A stretch of 64,000 bases of DNA from RYN-230 sp963841695 (GCA_963841695.1 CAWJDQ010000004.1:372001-436000); one strand, 5' to 3'; shown: positions 36,688 through 45,771, counted from the stretch's first letter. Program-made: numbers and translations. Notes: generated by a model from the sequence alone, not told the origin.

Positions 36688-37572
36688 CTAGGAGAGCACC
36701 CGCCGCCGGAAGTTATGCAGCCCGATGGCCAGGAACCCCACCGCGAACGCGGCCAGCACCGGGTAGATCACGTACAGGTGCATGTGCGGCGCCACGGTGA
36801 ACGCCGCCCGCATCCCCTCGTTCACGTAGACCAGCGGGTTGATCAGCACGACGGTCTGCAGCCAGTGCCAGCCGCCCACCGTGACCGGGGCCAGCTTCGT
36901 CCACGAGTAGTACGTGCAGCCCAGGAACGTGATCGGCAGGATGATGAAGCCGAACATCAGCCCGATGTTGCGCGGCTCGAAGCTGGTGCCCAGGATCAGG
37001 CCCAGGCCGGCCATGGCGATGCAGGCCAGCGGGACCAGCGTCAGGATGATCCACCAGTGCAGCGAGAGGTGGGCGTGCACCCCGGGCGCGTGCACTACCG
37101 AGGCCATCGGCAGCACGATGATGGCCGAGATCACGCCCTGGGCCGCGCCCGACAGCACTTTGGCCACGGCCACCAGCCAGATCGGGCAGGGCGCCTGCAC
37201 CCGGTCCTCGATCTCCCGGGTGAAGCCGAACTCCTGCGCCATGTTCAGGGCGATGGACTGCACCCCCTGGAACATGATCGAGATGCCGACCACCCCGGGC
37301 ACCAGGATGGTGGCGAACGCGGACTCGGCGGCCGTGCCGTGGCCGCCGCCGATCCCCTGGCCGATCTTCGGGAACACGAACAGGAACACGAAGCAGAGCA
37401 GGAACGGCTGGATGACGGTGCGCAGCACGAACTCCCACCAGTGCTTGCGCAGCACGACCAGGTCACGCAGCATGAGCGCGCCGAGGGCGGTCCAGCTGGC
37501 GGCGGCTACCGACCGGGTCGGCCCGCCGCCGATCCGCTGCCGCGTGGCCTGCGGGGTCAGTGAGGTGGTCAT
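36688..37572 (-). CDS. ABC-2 type exporter permease
   Basis: 294 residues; its ATG overlaps the ATPase stop by one base (TGATG). Six helices are visible (for example LCFVFLFVFPKIG, ILVPGVVGISIMFQGVQSI, VISAIIVLPMASV, and ITLVPLACIAMAGLGLILG), with the ABC-2 signature region FGFIILPITFLGCTYYSW. This is the membrane half of a drug- or lipid-type exporter made with the ATPase encoded just upstream. The substrate is unknown. Confidence 0.9.
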   Translation of the reverse strand: MTTSLTPQATRQRIGGGPTRSVAAASWTALGALMLRDLVVLRKHWWEFVLRTVIQPFLLCFVFLFVFPKIGQGIGGGHGTAAESAFATILVPGVVGISIMFQGVQSIALNMAQEFGFTREIEDRVQAPCPIWLVAVAKVLSGAAQGVISAIIVLPMASVVHAPGVHAHLSLHWWIILTLVPLACIAMAGLGLILGTSFEPRNIGLMFGFIILPITFLGCTYYSWTKLAPVTVGGWHWLQTVVLINPLVYVNEGMRAAFTVAPHMHLYVIYPVLAAFAVGFLAIGLHNFRRRVLS

Positions 37573-38570
37573 CAGTCCCGCAGCTCCTTGCCGGTCAGGT
37601 TGATGAACACGGTCTCCAGGCTCGGCTCGGAGATGGACAGGTCGACCAGGTCGAACCCGCCGCGCTCCGCGGCCAGCACGATCCGCGGCACCAGCCGGTC
37701 GCCGCCCTGCATGTGCAGCTGGACCCCGCCGTCCACCAGGCGGGTCCGGGTCACGCCGTCCACGTCCTGGCTGAGCAGCTCGGCCAGCCGGGTGGTGTCG
37801 CCCGCCGTCTTGACCGTGACCACCGTGTCCGCGCCGACGCTCTGCTTCAGCGCGGCCGGCGTGTCCAGGGCCAGGATCTTCCCGTGGTCCATGATCGCGA
37901 CCCGGTCGCAGAGCTGGTCCGCTTCTTCCATGTAGTGCGTGGTGAGCAGGATGGTCTGGCCCTCGCCGTGCAGCTCGCGGAGCAGGCCCCACAGCGCGAG
38001 CCGGCTCTGCGGGTCCAGGCCCGCGGTGGGCTCGTCCATGAACAGGACCGAGGGGCGGTGGAAGATGGCCCGGGCCACCATCAGCCGCTGGGCCATGCCG
38101 CCGGACAGCGCGTAGACCGAGGCCTTGGCCCACTTGGACAGCTGGAACTGCTCGAGCAGCTCATCGGCCGTCTGCCGGGAGGCCCTGGCCCCCATGCCGA
38201 ACAGCCGGCCGTGGAAGTACAGGTTCTCCCAGACGGTGAGCTGCCGGTCCAGCGTGTTCTGCTGGGACACGATGCCACTGGTCTGCTTGGCCAGTGCCGG
38301 GTGCGCCGCGACGTCCACGCCGGCCAGGAACGCCCGCCCGGAGGTCGGCACCACCCGGGTGGTGAGAATGCCCACGGTCGTGGTCTTCCCGGCGCCGTTC
38401 GGCCCCAGCAGACCGAAGATCTCCCCGGCCTCGACGTCCAGGTTCAGCCGGTCCACCGCGGCGAAGTCAGACCCCGGGTAGACCTTGGTCAGGTCCTCGG
38501 TGTGGATGACGGACGCTGACGCATGGCCCGGCCGTCCGGTGCTGCTCGCTGCTGCGGGTGCGCTGCTCAT
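37572..38570 (-). CDS. ABC transporter ATP-binding protein, DrrA/CcmA type
   Basis: 332 residues from the ATG at 38570; a GTG three codons upstream is an alternative. Walker A GPNGAGKTTT, signature ALSGGMAQRLMVAR, Walker B VLFMDEPTAGLDP and switch His in LLTTHYMEEAD are all present. A C-terminal extension of about 85 residues, with SEPSLETVFINLTGKEL, is typical of DrrA-type exporters for drugs or lipids. It energises the permease encoded directly downstream and is divergent from an SDR gene. Confidence 0.93.
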   Translation of the reverse strand: MSSAPAAASSTGRPGHASASVIHTEDLTKVYPGSDFAAVDRLNLDVEAGEIFGLLGPNGAGKTTTVGILTTRVVPTSGRAFLAGVDVAAHPALAKQTSGIVSQQNTLDRQLTVWENLYFHGRLFGMGARASRQTADELLEQFQLSKWAKASVYALSGGMAQRLMVARAIFHRPSVLFMDEPTAGLDPQSRLALWGLLRELHGEGQTILLTTHYMEEADQLCDRVAIMDHGKILALDTPAALKQSVGADTVVTVKTAGDTTRLAELLSQDVDGVTRTRLVDGGVQLHMQGGDRLVPRIVLAAERGGFDLVDLSISEPSLETVFINLTGKELRD

Positions 38571-38652
38571 GGCCTGCACATCCTAGCGAGTGAACCATAG
38601 GGCACCCTGGGGGAGGACAGCCGCCGGCGAGCGACACCCCTGGAGGAAATGC

Positions 38653-39435
38653 ATGGCTCGGGTACTGATCACCGGCTCGTCAGACGGTCTCGGCCTGATG
38701 GCGGGCGAGCTGCTGGCCGCCGGCGGGCACGAGGTCACCCTGCACGCCCGGAACGAGACCCGGGCCCGGGACGCCCGGGCCGCGCTGCCCGCCGCCGCCC
38801 ACGTGCTGGTGGGTGACCTGGCCGAGCTCCGGGGCATGCGCCAGGTCGCCGAGCAGGCCAGCAAGCTGGGCCGGTACGACGCCGTGATCCATAACGCCGG
38901 GGTCGGCTACCGGGAGGCGCGCCGGATCCAGACCCTGGACGGCCTCAGCCACGTGTTCGCCATCAACGTGCTGGCCCCCTACCTGCTCACCGCCCTGATG
39001 GCCCGGCCGGACCGGCTCGTCTACCTGAGTTCCGGCATGCACCGCGGCGGGAACCCGGACCTGGCCGACCTGCAGTGGGTCGGGCGGCCGTGGAACGGCT
39101 CGCAGGCCTACGCGGACTCCAAGCTGTTCGACGTGGTGCTGGCGTTCGCGGTGGCCCGCCGCTGGCCGGACGTGCTCAGCAACGCGCTGGAACCGGGCTG
39201 GGTGGCGACCAGGATGGGCGGCCCGGGCGCGCCGGACGACCTGTCCCAGGCCCCGGTCACCCAGGCCTGGCTGGCGGTCAGCGACGACCCCGCGGCCACC
39301 GTGACCGGCCGGTACTTCTATCACCAGCGGCCCCGCCCGTTCCACCCGGCGGCGGCCAGCCCGGCCCTGCAGGATCAGTTGCTCGCCGCCTGCGCCGAGC
39401 TCACTGGCGTCGGGCTGCCCGCGGGATCTGCCTGA
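38653..39435 (+). CDS. Short-chain dehydrogenase/retinol-dehydrogenase-like
   Basis: 260 residues from the ATG at 38653 behind GGAGG. Cofactor loop TGSSDGLGLMAG, NAG in IHNAGVGY, active-site Ser in LVYLSSGMHRGG, and a Tyr-x-x-x-Lys pair in AYADSKLFDVVLAF. The C-terminal part (LEPGWVATRMGG) is typical of extended retinol-dehydrogenase-like SDRs. It is divergent from the ABC exporter. Substrate unknown. Confidence 0.88.
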   Translation: MARVLITGSSDGLGLMAGELLAAGGHEVTLHARNETRARDARAALPAAAHVLVGDLAELRGMRQVAEQASKLGRYDAVIHNAGVGYREARRIQTLDGLSHVFAINVLAPYLLTALMARPDRLVYLSSGMHRGGNPDLADLQWVGRPWNGSQAYADSKLFDVVLAFAVARRWPDVLSNALEPGWVATRMGGPGAPDDLSQAPVTQAWLAVSDDPAATVTGRYFYHQRPRPFHPAAASPALQDQLLAACAELTGVGLPAGSA

Positions 39436-39495
39436 CCTGGGCCGCCGCTACCCGGCGCCCGCCCGCCGCTACCCGGCCCCTGGCCGGCGGCGTGA

Positions 39496-41031
39496 TCAAG
39501 GCCGTGCTGCACCCCCGACGGCTGCGCCACCGGCCACCACACTCGTGACCGCGGCCGGGGGAGCGTCGAGAGCGCAGTGCACCGGCGGGGCGCCCCGCCG
39601 CGCCGCCCCGGCGACCCGGGCCGGGTTGCGGACGGTGAAGACGGCCAGCACGCCGCCAGCCACGCACAGCGCGCCCGAGATGAGCGACGCGGTGTGGAAC
39701 CCGGCCGAGAACGCATCCGCGTGCCGGTAGGCATCGCCGGTGATCCCGCCCGCGGCGGGCAGCAGGGCCACGGCGATGAGCGCGGCTGCCCGGGCCACGT
39801 CGTTGTTGACCGCCGACGCGATGCCGGCGTGCTCCGCGGGCACCGCGCCCAGCACGGTGGACGTCAGCGGGGCCACGGTCACGGCCAGGCCGAAGCCGAA
39901 CACCAGCACGGCGGGCAGCACCTCGGTGACGTAGTCGCCGGACGCGGTGATCCGGGTGAACAGGGCCAGGCCGATGCCGACCAGCACCGGTCCTGCGCTC
40001 ATCTGCAGCCGGGGGCCGATCCGCGCCGCCAGGGCGCCGGAGCGTGCCGACAGCGCCAGCGTGATGACGGTGACCGGGAGCAGCGAGATGCCCGCCTCCA
40101 GCGCGGTGTACCCGGAGACCTGCTGAAGCTGGATGGGCAGCAGGAACAGCGCCCCGCCGATGCCGCCGTAGACCACGAACGTGATCACGTTAGTGGCGGT
40201 GAACTGGGTCGAGGCGAACAGGTTGAGGGGCAGCATCGGGTCCTTGCTCCGGAGTTCCTGGCCCGCGAACGCGCCCAGCAGCACCACCCCGGCGATCAGC
40301 GCGCCCAGCACCCCAGGTTCTGACCAGTGGCCACCCGGACCCTCGATCAGCCCGTAGGTCAGCGCGACCAGGCCCAGGGTGACCAGCGTGCCGCCCGCCG
40401 CGTCGATCCGCCCGGTAGCGTTCGGGTCACGGGACTCCGGGACGTGCCGAAGGCTGACCGCGACGACCAGGGCGGCCAGCGGCAGGTTGATCACGAAGAT
40501 CAGCCGCCAGGACACCGCCTGGACCAGGTAGCCGCCGAGGAAGGGGCCGACCGCGGTGCCCACCCCACTGAACCCCGACCACGCGCCGATGGCCTTGCTG
40601 CGGTCCTCGGGCCGGAACACCGCTTCCAGGATGGCCAGGCTGCCGGGGGTCAGCAACGCCGCGCCGACGCCCTGCAGGGCCCGGGCCAGGATCAGGAACG
40701 TCGCGTCCGGCGCAACCGCGCTGAGCAGGGACGCGACCGCGAACCAGATGACGCCGATCAGGAAGACCTTCCTGCGGCCGTACTTGTCGCCCAGCGACCC
40801 GGCCAGCAGCAGCAGCCCGGCCAGCGTCATCGTGTAGGCCGTCACCACCCACTGCAGCGCGGCCAGCCCGACGTGGAAGTCGCGGCCGATGGCGGGCAGC
40901 GCGATGCCCACCACGGTGGCGTCGATCGACGCGACCGCCGAGCCCAGCACCGTGGCCAGCAGCACCCAGCGGCCCTGGGCGCTGGCCAGCACCAGCCCGT
41001 CCGCGCCGCCCGGCGCCGAGGGCGCGTTCAC
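39496..41031 (-). CDS. MFS multidrug transporter, EmrB/QacA (DHA2) type
   Basis: 511 residues from a GTG at 41031, which overlaps the stop of a gene remnant (GTGA). Fourteen helices are visible. Motif A is GDKYGRRK and motif C is GPFLGGYLVQAVSWRLIFVINLP, both DHA2 family marks; the first helix holds IDATVVGIALPAI. It exports hydrophobic compounds by proton antiport. A resistance role is plausible. The C-terminal tail is Ala/Pro-rich. Confidence 0.9.
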   Translation of the reverse strand: MNAPSAPGGADGLVLASAQGRWVLLATVLGSAVASIDATVVGIALPAIGRDFHVGLAALQWVVTAYTMTLAGLLLLAGSLGDKYGRRKVFLIGVIWFAVASLLSAVAPDATFLILARALQGVGAALLTPGSLAILEAVFRPEDRSKAIGAWSGFSGVGTAVGPFLGGYLVQAVSWRLIFVINLPLAALVVAVSLRHVPESRDPNATGRIDAAGGTLVTLGLVALTYGLIEGPGGHWSEPGVLGALIAGVVLLGAFAGQELRSKDPMLPLNLFASTQFTATNVITFVVYGGIGGALFLLPIQLQQVSGYTALEAGISLLPVTVITLALSARSGALAARIGPRLQMSAGPVLVGIGLALFTRITASGDYVTEVLPAVLVFGFGLAVTVAPLTSTVLGAVPAEHAGIASAVNNDVARAAALIAVALLPAAGGITGDAYRHADAFSAGFHTASLISGALCVAGGVLAVFTVRNPARVAGAARRGAPPVHCALDAPPAAVTSVVAGGAAVGGAARP

Positions 41032-41255
41032 CGCACCGCCAGCCCGGTGGTGCCGGGCGGCCGGGCCTGGCTTCCGCCCGGCCGCAGCACCGCGCCGGAC
41101 CGGGCGGTGATGTCGCCGCCGGCCGTGTCGATGACCACGTCCACCCGGGCCACCAGCGCCTCCCCGCCCGCGGGCTCCGGGACCGGCGCCTGCTCGTCGG
41201 TGAGCTCGCCCAGCCTGCCGCGCGTGTGCGCCCGCAGCGCCATCATCATGTCCAC
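41028..41255 (-). pseudogene. Remnant of a medium-chain quinone/alcohol dehydrogenase
   Basis: 75 residues. The first 35 residues match the N-terminus of zinc-type or quinone oxidoreductases (MMALRAHTRG…APVPEPAGGEALVARV). They join directly to VDVVIDTAGGDITARSGAVLRPGG, which in intact enzymes lies about 200 residues further on, in the cofactor-binding domain. The middle of the gene has been lost in frame, so no catalytic or cofactor site is complete. Its stop overlaps the MFS start (GTGA). It is either a degraded gene or a leader fused to the MFS operon. Confidence 0.65.
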
Positions 41256-41349
41256 CGGGGACCTGACCTAACTTCTTTCCGCAACGAAAACCGTCCCGGG
41301 CGGCGGCCCGCCGGACCAGCCGGCCGTGGCGCCACCGGCGCAGCGCCCT

Positions 41350-41799
41350 TCAGATGAGGTCCTGCCAGGTCCGGCCGGTGCGCACGCTGGCGGGCCGCTC
41401 AGCCACGATGTCCGAGCCGGGCCGGGCCTCGTCGTCGCGGGTCTTGACCAGGATCCAGCGCCGCGGGCCGGTGCGGGTCAGCGCGAATCCGCCGGTGAGC
41501 TTGCGGCCATCCAGCACGAAGGACAGGTGGCCGGGCTCCTCGCGGAGGATCCCGGCCGGCCCCTCATCCCAGATGATCACCGCGCCGCTGCCCCGCGACT
41601 GGCCCTGGTGCACGCCCTCGAACTCGCCCGCGTCCAGCGAGTGATCCTCGACCGGCACCGCCAGCCGCCGGACGGCCGGGTCGAGGGACGGGCCCCGGGG
41701 CACGGCCCAGGAGCGGAGCACGTCCCCGAACCGGAGCCGCAGGTCGAAGTGGAGCGTGGTCGCGTCGTGCAACTGCATGACGAAGCGGGAGGCGGTCAC
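41350..41799 (-). CDS. Stand-alone LigD-type 3'-phosphoesterase domain protein
   Basis: 149 residues from a GTG at 41799, though the start codon has only a weak ribosome-binding site and the N-terminus may be longer. The phosphoesterase fold is shown by FVMQLHDATTLHFDLRL, SWAVPRGPSLDP, the metal His in VPVEDHSLDA and IIWDEG. In bacterial LigD this domain trims 3' ends in non-homologous end joining; here it is a separate protein, as often in actinomycetes. It is divergent from a DNA glycosylase gene, so the two may form a small DNA-repair divergon. Confidence 0.85.
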   Translation of the reverse strand: MTASRFVMQLHDATTLHFDLRLRFGDVLRSWAVPRGPSLDPAVRRLAVPVEDHSLDAGEFEGVHQGQSRGSGAVIIWDEGPAGILREEPGHLSFVLDGRKLTGGFALTRTGPRRWILVKTRDDEARPGSDIVAERPASVRTGRTWQDLI

Positions 41800-41887
41800 C
41801 CCGCGACCGTACCGGCCCGGCCTGGCCCGGGCCCCGGGGCCGGCCGAAGGGGGCCGGTAGATTGGCCGGGAGGCGACAGGGGGCGCG

Positions 41888-42553
41888 ATGACTGAGCAGT
41901 CGGCCGGTCCGGGCGAGGTCAGCATCGAGGACGCGGCCCGGATCCTGGCCCAGCGGGACCCGGTGCTGGCCCGGCTGGCCGGCGAGGTGGGCCTGCCCAG
42001 CCTGCCGCCGCCCACCGAGACGCACTTCGCCACGCTGGTGCGCTCCATCGTCTACCAGCAGCTGGCGGGCGCCGCGGCCGGGGCCATCCACGGCCGGCTG
42101 GTGCTGGCCCTGGACGGCGAGGTCACCCCGGAGCGGATGCTGACCCTCACGCCGGAGACGCTGCGGGCCGCCGGGCTGTCCGGCCGGAAGGCCGCCACGC
42201 TGCTCGACCTGGCCGGCAAGGTCATCGACGGCACCGTGCCGCTCGACCCGCGGGCGCTGGCCCGGGAGAGCGACGAGGAGATCGTGGCCCGGCTGACCAC
42301 GGTCCGCGGGATCGGCAAGTGGTCCGCGGAGATCTTCCTCATCTTCCAGCTCGGCCGGCTGGACGTGTGGCCCACCGGCGATCTGGCGGTGCGCAAGGGA
42401 TACGGCCTGGCCTGGGGGATTCCCACGCCGACGCCCAAGCAGCTCGACCTGCTGGGCGAGCCGTACCGCCCGTACCGGACCGTGCTGGCCTGGTACACCT
42501 GGCGGGCCGCCCGGCTCTACGCGGGCACCGCGGCGACCGCGGTCAACGGCTGA
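41888..42553 (+). CDS. AlkA-like DNA-3-methyladenine glycosylase
   Basis: 221 residues. The helix-hairpin-helix and Gly/Pro-Asp signature of HhH-GPD glycosylases is present: LTTVRGIGKWSAEIFLIF, then WPTGDLAVRKGYGLA with the catalytic Asp. The N-terminal part has ATLVRSIVYQQLAG. These enzymes cut alkylated bases out of DNA. It is shorter than E. coli AlkA because the N-terminal beta domain is lacking. Divergent from the LigD-type gene. Confidence 0.9.
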   Translation: MTEQSAGPGEVSIEDAARILAQRDPVLARLAGEVGLPSLPPPTETHFATLVRSIVYQQLAGAAAGAIHGRLVLALDGEVTPERMLTLTPETLRAAGLSGRKAATLLDLAGKVIDGTVPLDPRALARESDEEIVARLTTVRGIGKWSAEIFLIFQLGRLDVWPTGDLAVRKGYGLAWGIPTPTPKQLDLLGEPYRPYRTVLAWYTWRAARLYAGTAATAVNG

Positions 42554-42583
42554 CGGGGCCGGAAGCCGGGCCGGAGCGGCCGG

Positions 42584-43432
42584 TCAGGCCAGGCCGAGGA
42601 TCCGCTCGGCGTTGTCGCGCAGCACGGTGTTCAGGGTGTCCGGGGGCAGTCCCAGGCCGGACAGCTCGGTGAGGCAGCGCTCGGGAGTGAAAAACGGGTA
42701 GTCGCTGCCCCACAGGAACTGCCCGGAGAGCCGGCCGCGCATCTCCCGGATCACCTCGGCCGGGATCCGCCGGGGCGACCAGCCTGAGATGTCGATAAAC
42801 ACGTTGGTCTTGTGCAGCGCGATCGCGGTCAGGTCAAGGTGCCAGGGCCAGCCGAAATGCGCGGCCACGATGGTCAGCCCGGGATGGGCGGCCGCCACCG
42901 GGTCGAGCTTCAGCGGGTGGGCGTAGTCCAGCCGGATGCCTTGCCCGCCCGGCTGGCCGGCGCCGATCCCGCTGGTCCCGGTGTGGAACAGGGCCAGCAG
43001 GCCGTGCTGCTCGCAGGCCGCGAAGATCGGCCAGTACTGCGGGTCGTCGGGGGAGAAGGCCTGCAGCGAGGGGTGGAACTTCACCCCGCGCAGGCCCAGG
43101 GCGGCGATGCTGGCCACCTCGGCCACGGCCGCCTCGCCCTTGTGCGGGTCGACCGAGCCCAGCCCGGTGAAGGCGTCCGGGTAGTCCCGGACGGCGGCGG
43201 CCACGGTCTCGTTGGGGACCCGGGGACGGCCGGTGGCCGTCTCGGCGTCCCAGGCCAGCAGGACCGCCTTCACCTGGAGGTCGCGGTAGCGGGCCGCCAG
43301 TTCCCCCAGCGACTGCCGCTGCACCGGCGACCGGAAATAAGCTTCGGCCGCCTCGACGTACCCCGCCATGCTGACGTCCAGCCAGTCCGGGGTGGGCAGG
43401 TGAACGTGGAAATCGATAGCACGCAGCGGCAC
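42584..43432 (-). CDS. Amidohydrolase, ACMSD/decarboxylase-like
   Basis: 282 residues if it starts at the GTG at 43432. Family features in order: AIDFHVHLP (H-x-H metal site), LRGVKFHPSLQ, ALFHTGTSG, IVAAHFGWPW (metal His) and FLWGSDYPFFTP (metal Asp). It belongs to the amidohydrolase_2 group with aminocarboxymuconate-semialdehyde decarboxylase and other aromatic-acid decarboxylases. The open frame reads straight on from the upstream transporter gene without a stop, so either it is a fusion or its start lies inside the preceding frame. No convincing ribosome-binding site lies before the GTG. Confidence 0.8.
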   Translation of the reverse strand: MPLRAIDFHVHLPTPDWLDVSMAGYVEAAEAYFRSPVQRQSLGELAARYRDLQVKAVLLAWDAETATGRPRVPNETVAAAVRDYPDAFTGLGSVDPHKGEAAVAEVASIAALGLRGVKFHPSLQAFSPDDPQYWPIFAACEQHGLLALFHTGTSGIGAGQPGGQGIRLDYAHPLKLDPVAAAHPGLTIVAAHFGWPWHLDLTAIALHKTNVFIDISGWSPRRIPAEVIREMRGRLSGQFLWGSDYPFFTPERCLTELSGLGLPPDTLNTVLRDNAERILGLA

Positions 43433-44760
43433 CGGCTCATCGTAACGGCCGTCCGGCGCGCGCGGCCCCGGCGCGCGCGGCCCCGGCGCGCCCGGCGCAA
43501 GGCTGGCGCGCCGGATGCCGTCCGCGGGGTGGTCCAGCCCGCCCCCGTCCAGCCCGCCCCGCTCACGGGCCGTGGCCCGCAGCACCGGCAGCGTGAACGC
43601 GGCGGTGACCAGCAATCCACCCAGCCCGGCCGCGGCAATGGTGACGCGCGCCGAGATCAGCACCAGCAGCGCGCCGCCCAGCACGAACCCCACGACGGTG
43701 GCGGCGTTGGCCACCGCCCCGAAGGTGGCGAACACCCGGCCGCGCAGGGCGGCCGGTGCCCGCCGGCCCAGCAGCACCGCGGCGGCGACGTTGACCCCGC
43801 CGTTGCCCAGGCCGCCGAGCACGCTCACCGGCGCCAGCCAGCCCACCGCGGGCACCGCCGCCATCAGGCCCACGCCCAGGCAGGTGACCGCCAGCGAGCC
43901 GAGCAGGAGCACGGCCAGACCCGGGTCGGACGGGCGGCGGCGGGCCACCCACCAGCCGCCGGCCACCGCGGCGCTGACCCAGATGCTTTCCATCAGCCCG
44001 TACACGCCGGCGGTGGAGTGCAGGGTGGACCGGACGAAGAACACCTCGGCCACGTTCACCAGGCTGGCCGCGGCCACCACCGCGCCGACCAGCACCACCG
44101 CGGCCCGCAGCAGCGGATCACGCCGGACACCCCACCCGTTCGTGCTCACCTGGGTCATCTCGGTCACCTCAGTCACCGGGGGCACCGGGGCGCGGCCGGG
44201 GGTGGCCGCGGGGGAGCGGGCGGCGGAGCCGCGCCGGGTGCGGATCAGCGGCCGGCGGCGGCGATGGCCAGGTAGCTTCCCGCGTCCGCGAGCAGGGGCA
44301 CCCGCAGCCCGAAACGGCCCAGCAGCAGCCCGCCCAGTGCGGGCGCCAGCATCATGCCCAGCGAGCCGGCCGTCTGGCTCAGCGCTGTGGCCCGGGGCAG
44401 ATCATCCGCCCGGACCATGGACGGCAGCAGGGCGGACAGGCACGGCTGGGTCACGGCCAGCCCGGCCGCCAGCACACCCACCAGCGCGATGATCTCCGCC
44501 GCCCCGGACGCGAACGCGAGCGCCACGCAGACCGCCGCCTGGACCAGCCCGGTCGCGACCAGCAGCAGCCGGCTGTCCGCCCGGTCGGCCAGCCGCCCGG
44601 TCCACCGGACCAGCAGCACCGGCGGCGCGGCCGCCGCGATCAGCACCGCGGCCACCGCGAACCCGCCCGCCCCGCGCTGCTGCAGTTCGAGCACCAGCGC
44701 GGTCGCGGCCAGGAAGTCCCCGCACGAGGACACCGCGCGCGCCCCGCTGGCCAGATACAC
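43433..44760 (-). pseudogene. MFS transporter, one frame change, reads into the amidohydrolase
   Basis: N-terminal half: VYLASGARAVSSCGDFLAATALVL, then motif-like RWTGRLADRADSRLLL and LPSMVRADDLPRATALSQ, in one frame from about 44760. A stop at 44245 interrupts it. After one frame change the C-terminal half continues: LRAAVVLVGAVVAAASLV, LMESIWVSAAVAGGWWVARRR, and GRVFATFGAVANAATVVGFVLG. This is a normal 12-helix MFS layout cut in two. The last part continues in frame into the amidohydrolase with a Pro-Gly-Arg linker. The start is uncertain; upstream lies a 24-bp repeat array. Confidence 0.65.
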
Positions 44761-44787
44761 GTCCGCCCAGGCGGATCCGGGCCGCCT

Positions 44788-44883
44788 GGCCCGCCCGGCC
44801 CGGTCCGCGCCGGCCCGCCCCGCCCAGCTCGCTCTGGCCCGCCCGGCCCAGTCCGCGCCGGCCCGCCCGGCCCAGCCCGATCC
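44788..44883. repeat. 24-bp tandem repeat, four imperfect copies
   Basis: Units begin at 44788, 44812, 44836 and 44860 and share the core GGCCCGCCCGGCCC. On the minus strand they would read as WAGRAGA-type repeats directly before the MFS start. They lie between the MFS start and the 40-bp palindrome. Confidence 0.8.
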
Positions 44884-44897
44884 GGCCCACGCCGATG

Positions 44898-44937
44898 AGA
44901 TATGAAAGACATACTTCGAAGTATGTCCTTCATATCT
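44898..44937. promoter_or_regulatory. 40-bp near-perfect palindrome, probable operator
   Basis: The core GACATACTTCGAAGTATGTC is a perfect 20-bp palindrome; outer arms extend it to 40 bp with one mismatched pair. AT-rich by local standards. It lies upstream of the MFS gene. The shape suits a TetR-type operator, yet no TetR gene is in the window. Confidence 0.6.
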
Positions 44938-45009
44938 GTGGTTGGCAAGGCCGGGCGCCCGCGACTCCGGGCACTCGGGCGGGGTCCCGCTCGGAGTCGC
45001 GAGCGCCTC

Positions 45010-45062
45010 CATGATCCTGGGCAATTAGTGCGAAATAGCAGCACCAATTGCCCAGGATCATG
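45010..45062. repeat. Long perfect inverted repeat, 17-bp arms
   Basis: CATGATCCTGGGCAATT and its exact complement flank a 19-base loop. It lies in the gap between the MFS and ArsR-type genes. No T-tract follows on either strand, so an ordinary terminator is not supported. Confidence 0.8.
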
Positions 45063-45188
45063 AGGGCGGGTGCCCGGGTGGCGGGGGCCCAGAGGCGGGG
45101 GGGTGGGGCCCGGGATGGTGGGGGGGCGGGGGTGGCGCGTGGGTGCTGCTGGGACGGCGGGGCGGGCCCAGGCCCGGGGGCGGGGGGG

Positions 45189-45771
45189 TTAGCTGGGGAG
45201 GGCGCGGACGGCGAGGGATACCGTCCGGGACCTGGCGGGCGGGTCGGTCCGGCGGCCCTTGCGGTAGGGCTCGAGCAGGTCGTACATGGCCCGGCTGACC
45301 TCGGTCAGTTCGGCCGCGGTGAGCTGGAGCGTCGAGTCCATGAAGAACGCCGCGTTCTGCCATTCCAGCGGCTCGGCGTCGAGCTGGGACAGGTACCGGC
45401 GGATCCGGGCCTCGTCCCAGGCCAGCAGCGACTCCAGCAGCCCGCGCAGCGCCTCGCGTCCCTCGGGGGACAGATCCTCGACCCCGCTGACCTCGAAGCG
45501 TTCCGCGGTGATGCGCCAGAGCCGTTCGCGGCCGTCACCCCGGCCGGGTGCCGCTTGCACCAGCCCGGCCCGGGCCAGGGCGCGCAGGTGGTAGCTGGTC
45601 GCGCTGGGCGACAGGCCGACGACCCCGGCGCACTCCGTGGCGGTGGCCGGCCCGCTGTTGCGGAGGTGCTGCGAGCAGGGCCAGCCGGGCGGGGTGGGCC
45701 ATGGCCCGCATCACCGCCGCGTCCCGGATCGGGGTCGGCTGCGCCACGCCCGGCCCCGGATTCGCGCTCAC
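45189..45771 (-). pseudogene. ArsR-type helix-turn-helix regulator with one frame change
   Basis: A GTG at 45771 starts SANPGPGVAQPTPIRDAAVMRAMAHPARLALL, the N-terminal helix of an ArsR winged helix. One base too many near 45670 breaks the frame; without it the sequence continues AALRNSGPATATECAGVVGLS as recognition helix and then reads into the second frame (QAAPGRGDGRERLWRITAERF) to the stop at 45189. The C-terminal half is helical and lacks Cys or His metal sites. About 193 residues. It may control the nearby MFS or dehydrogenase genes. Confidence 0.7.
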
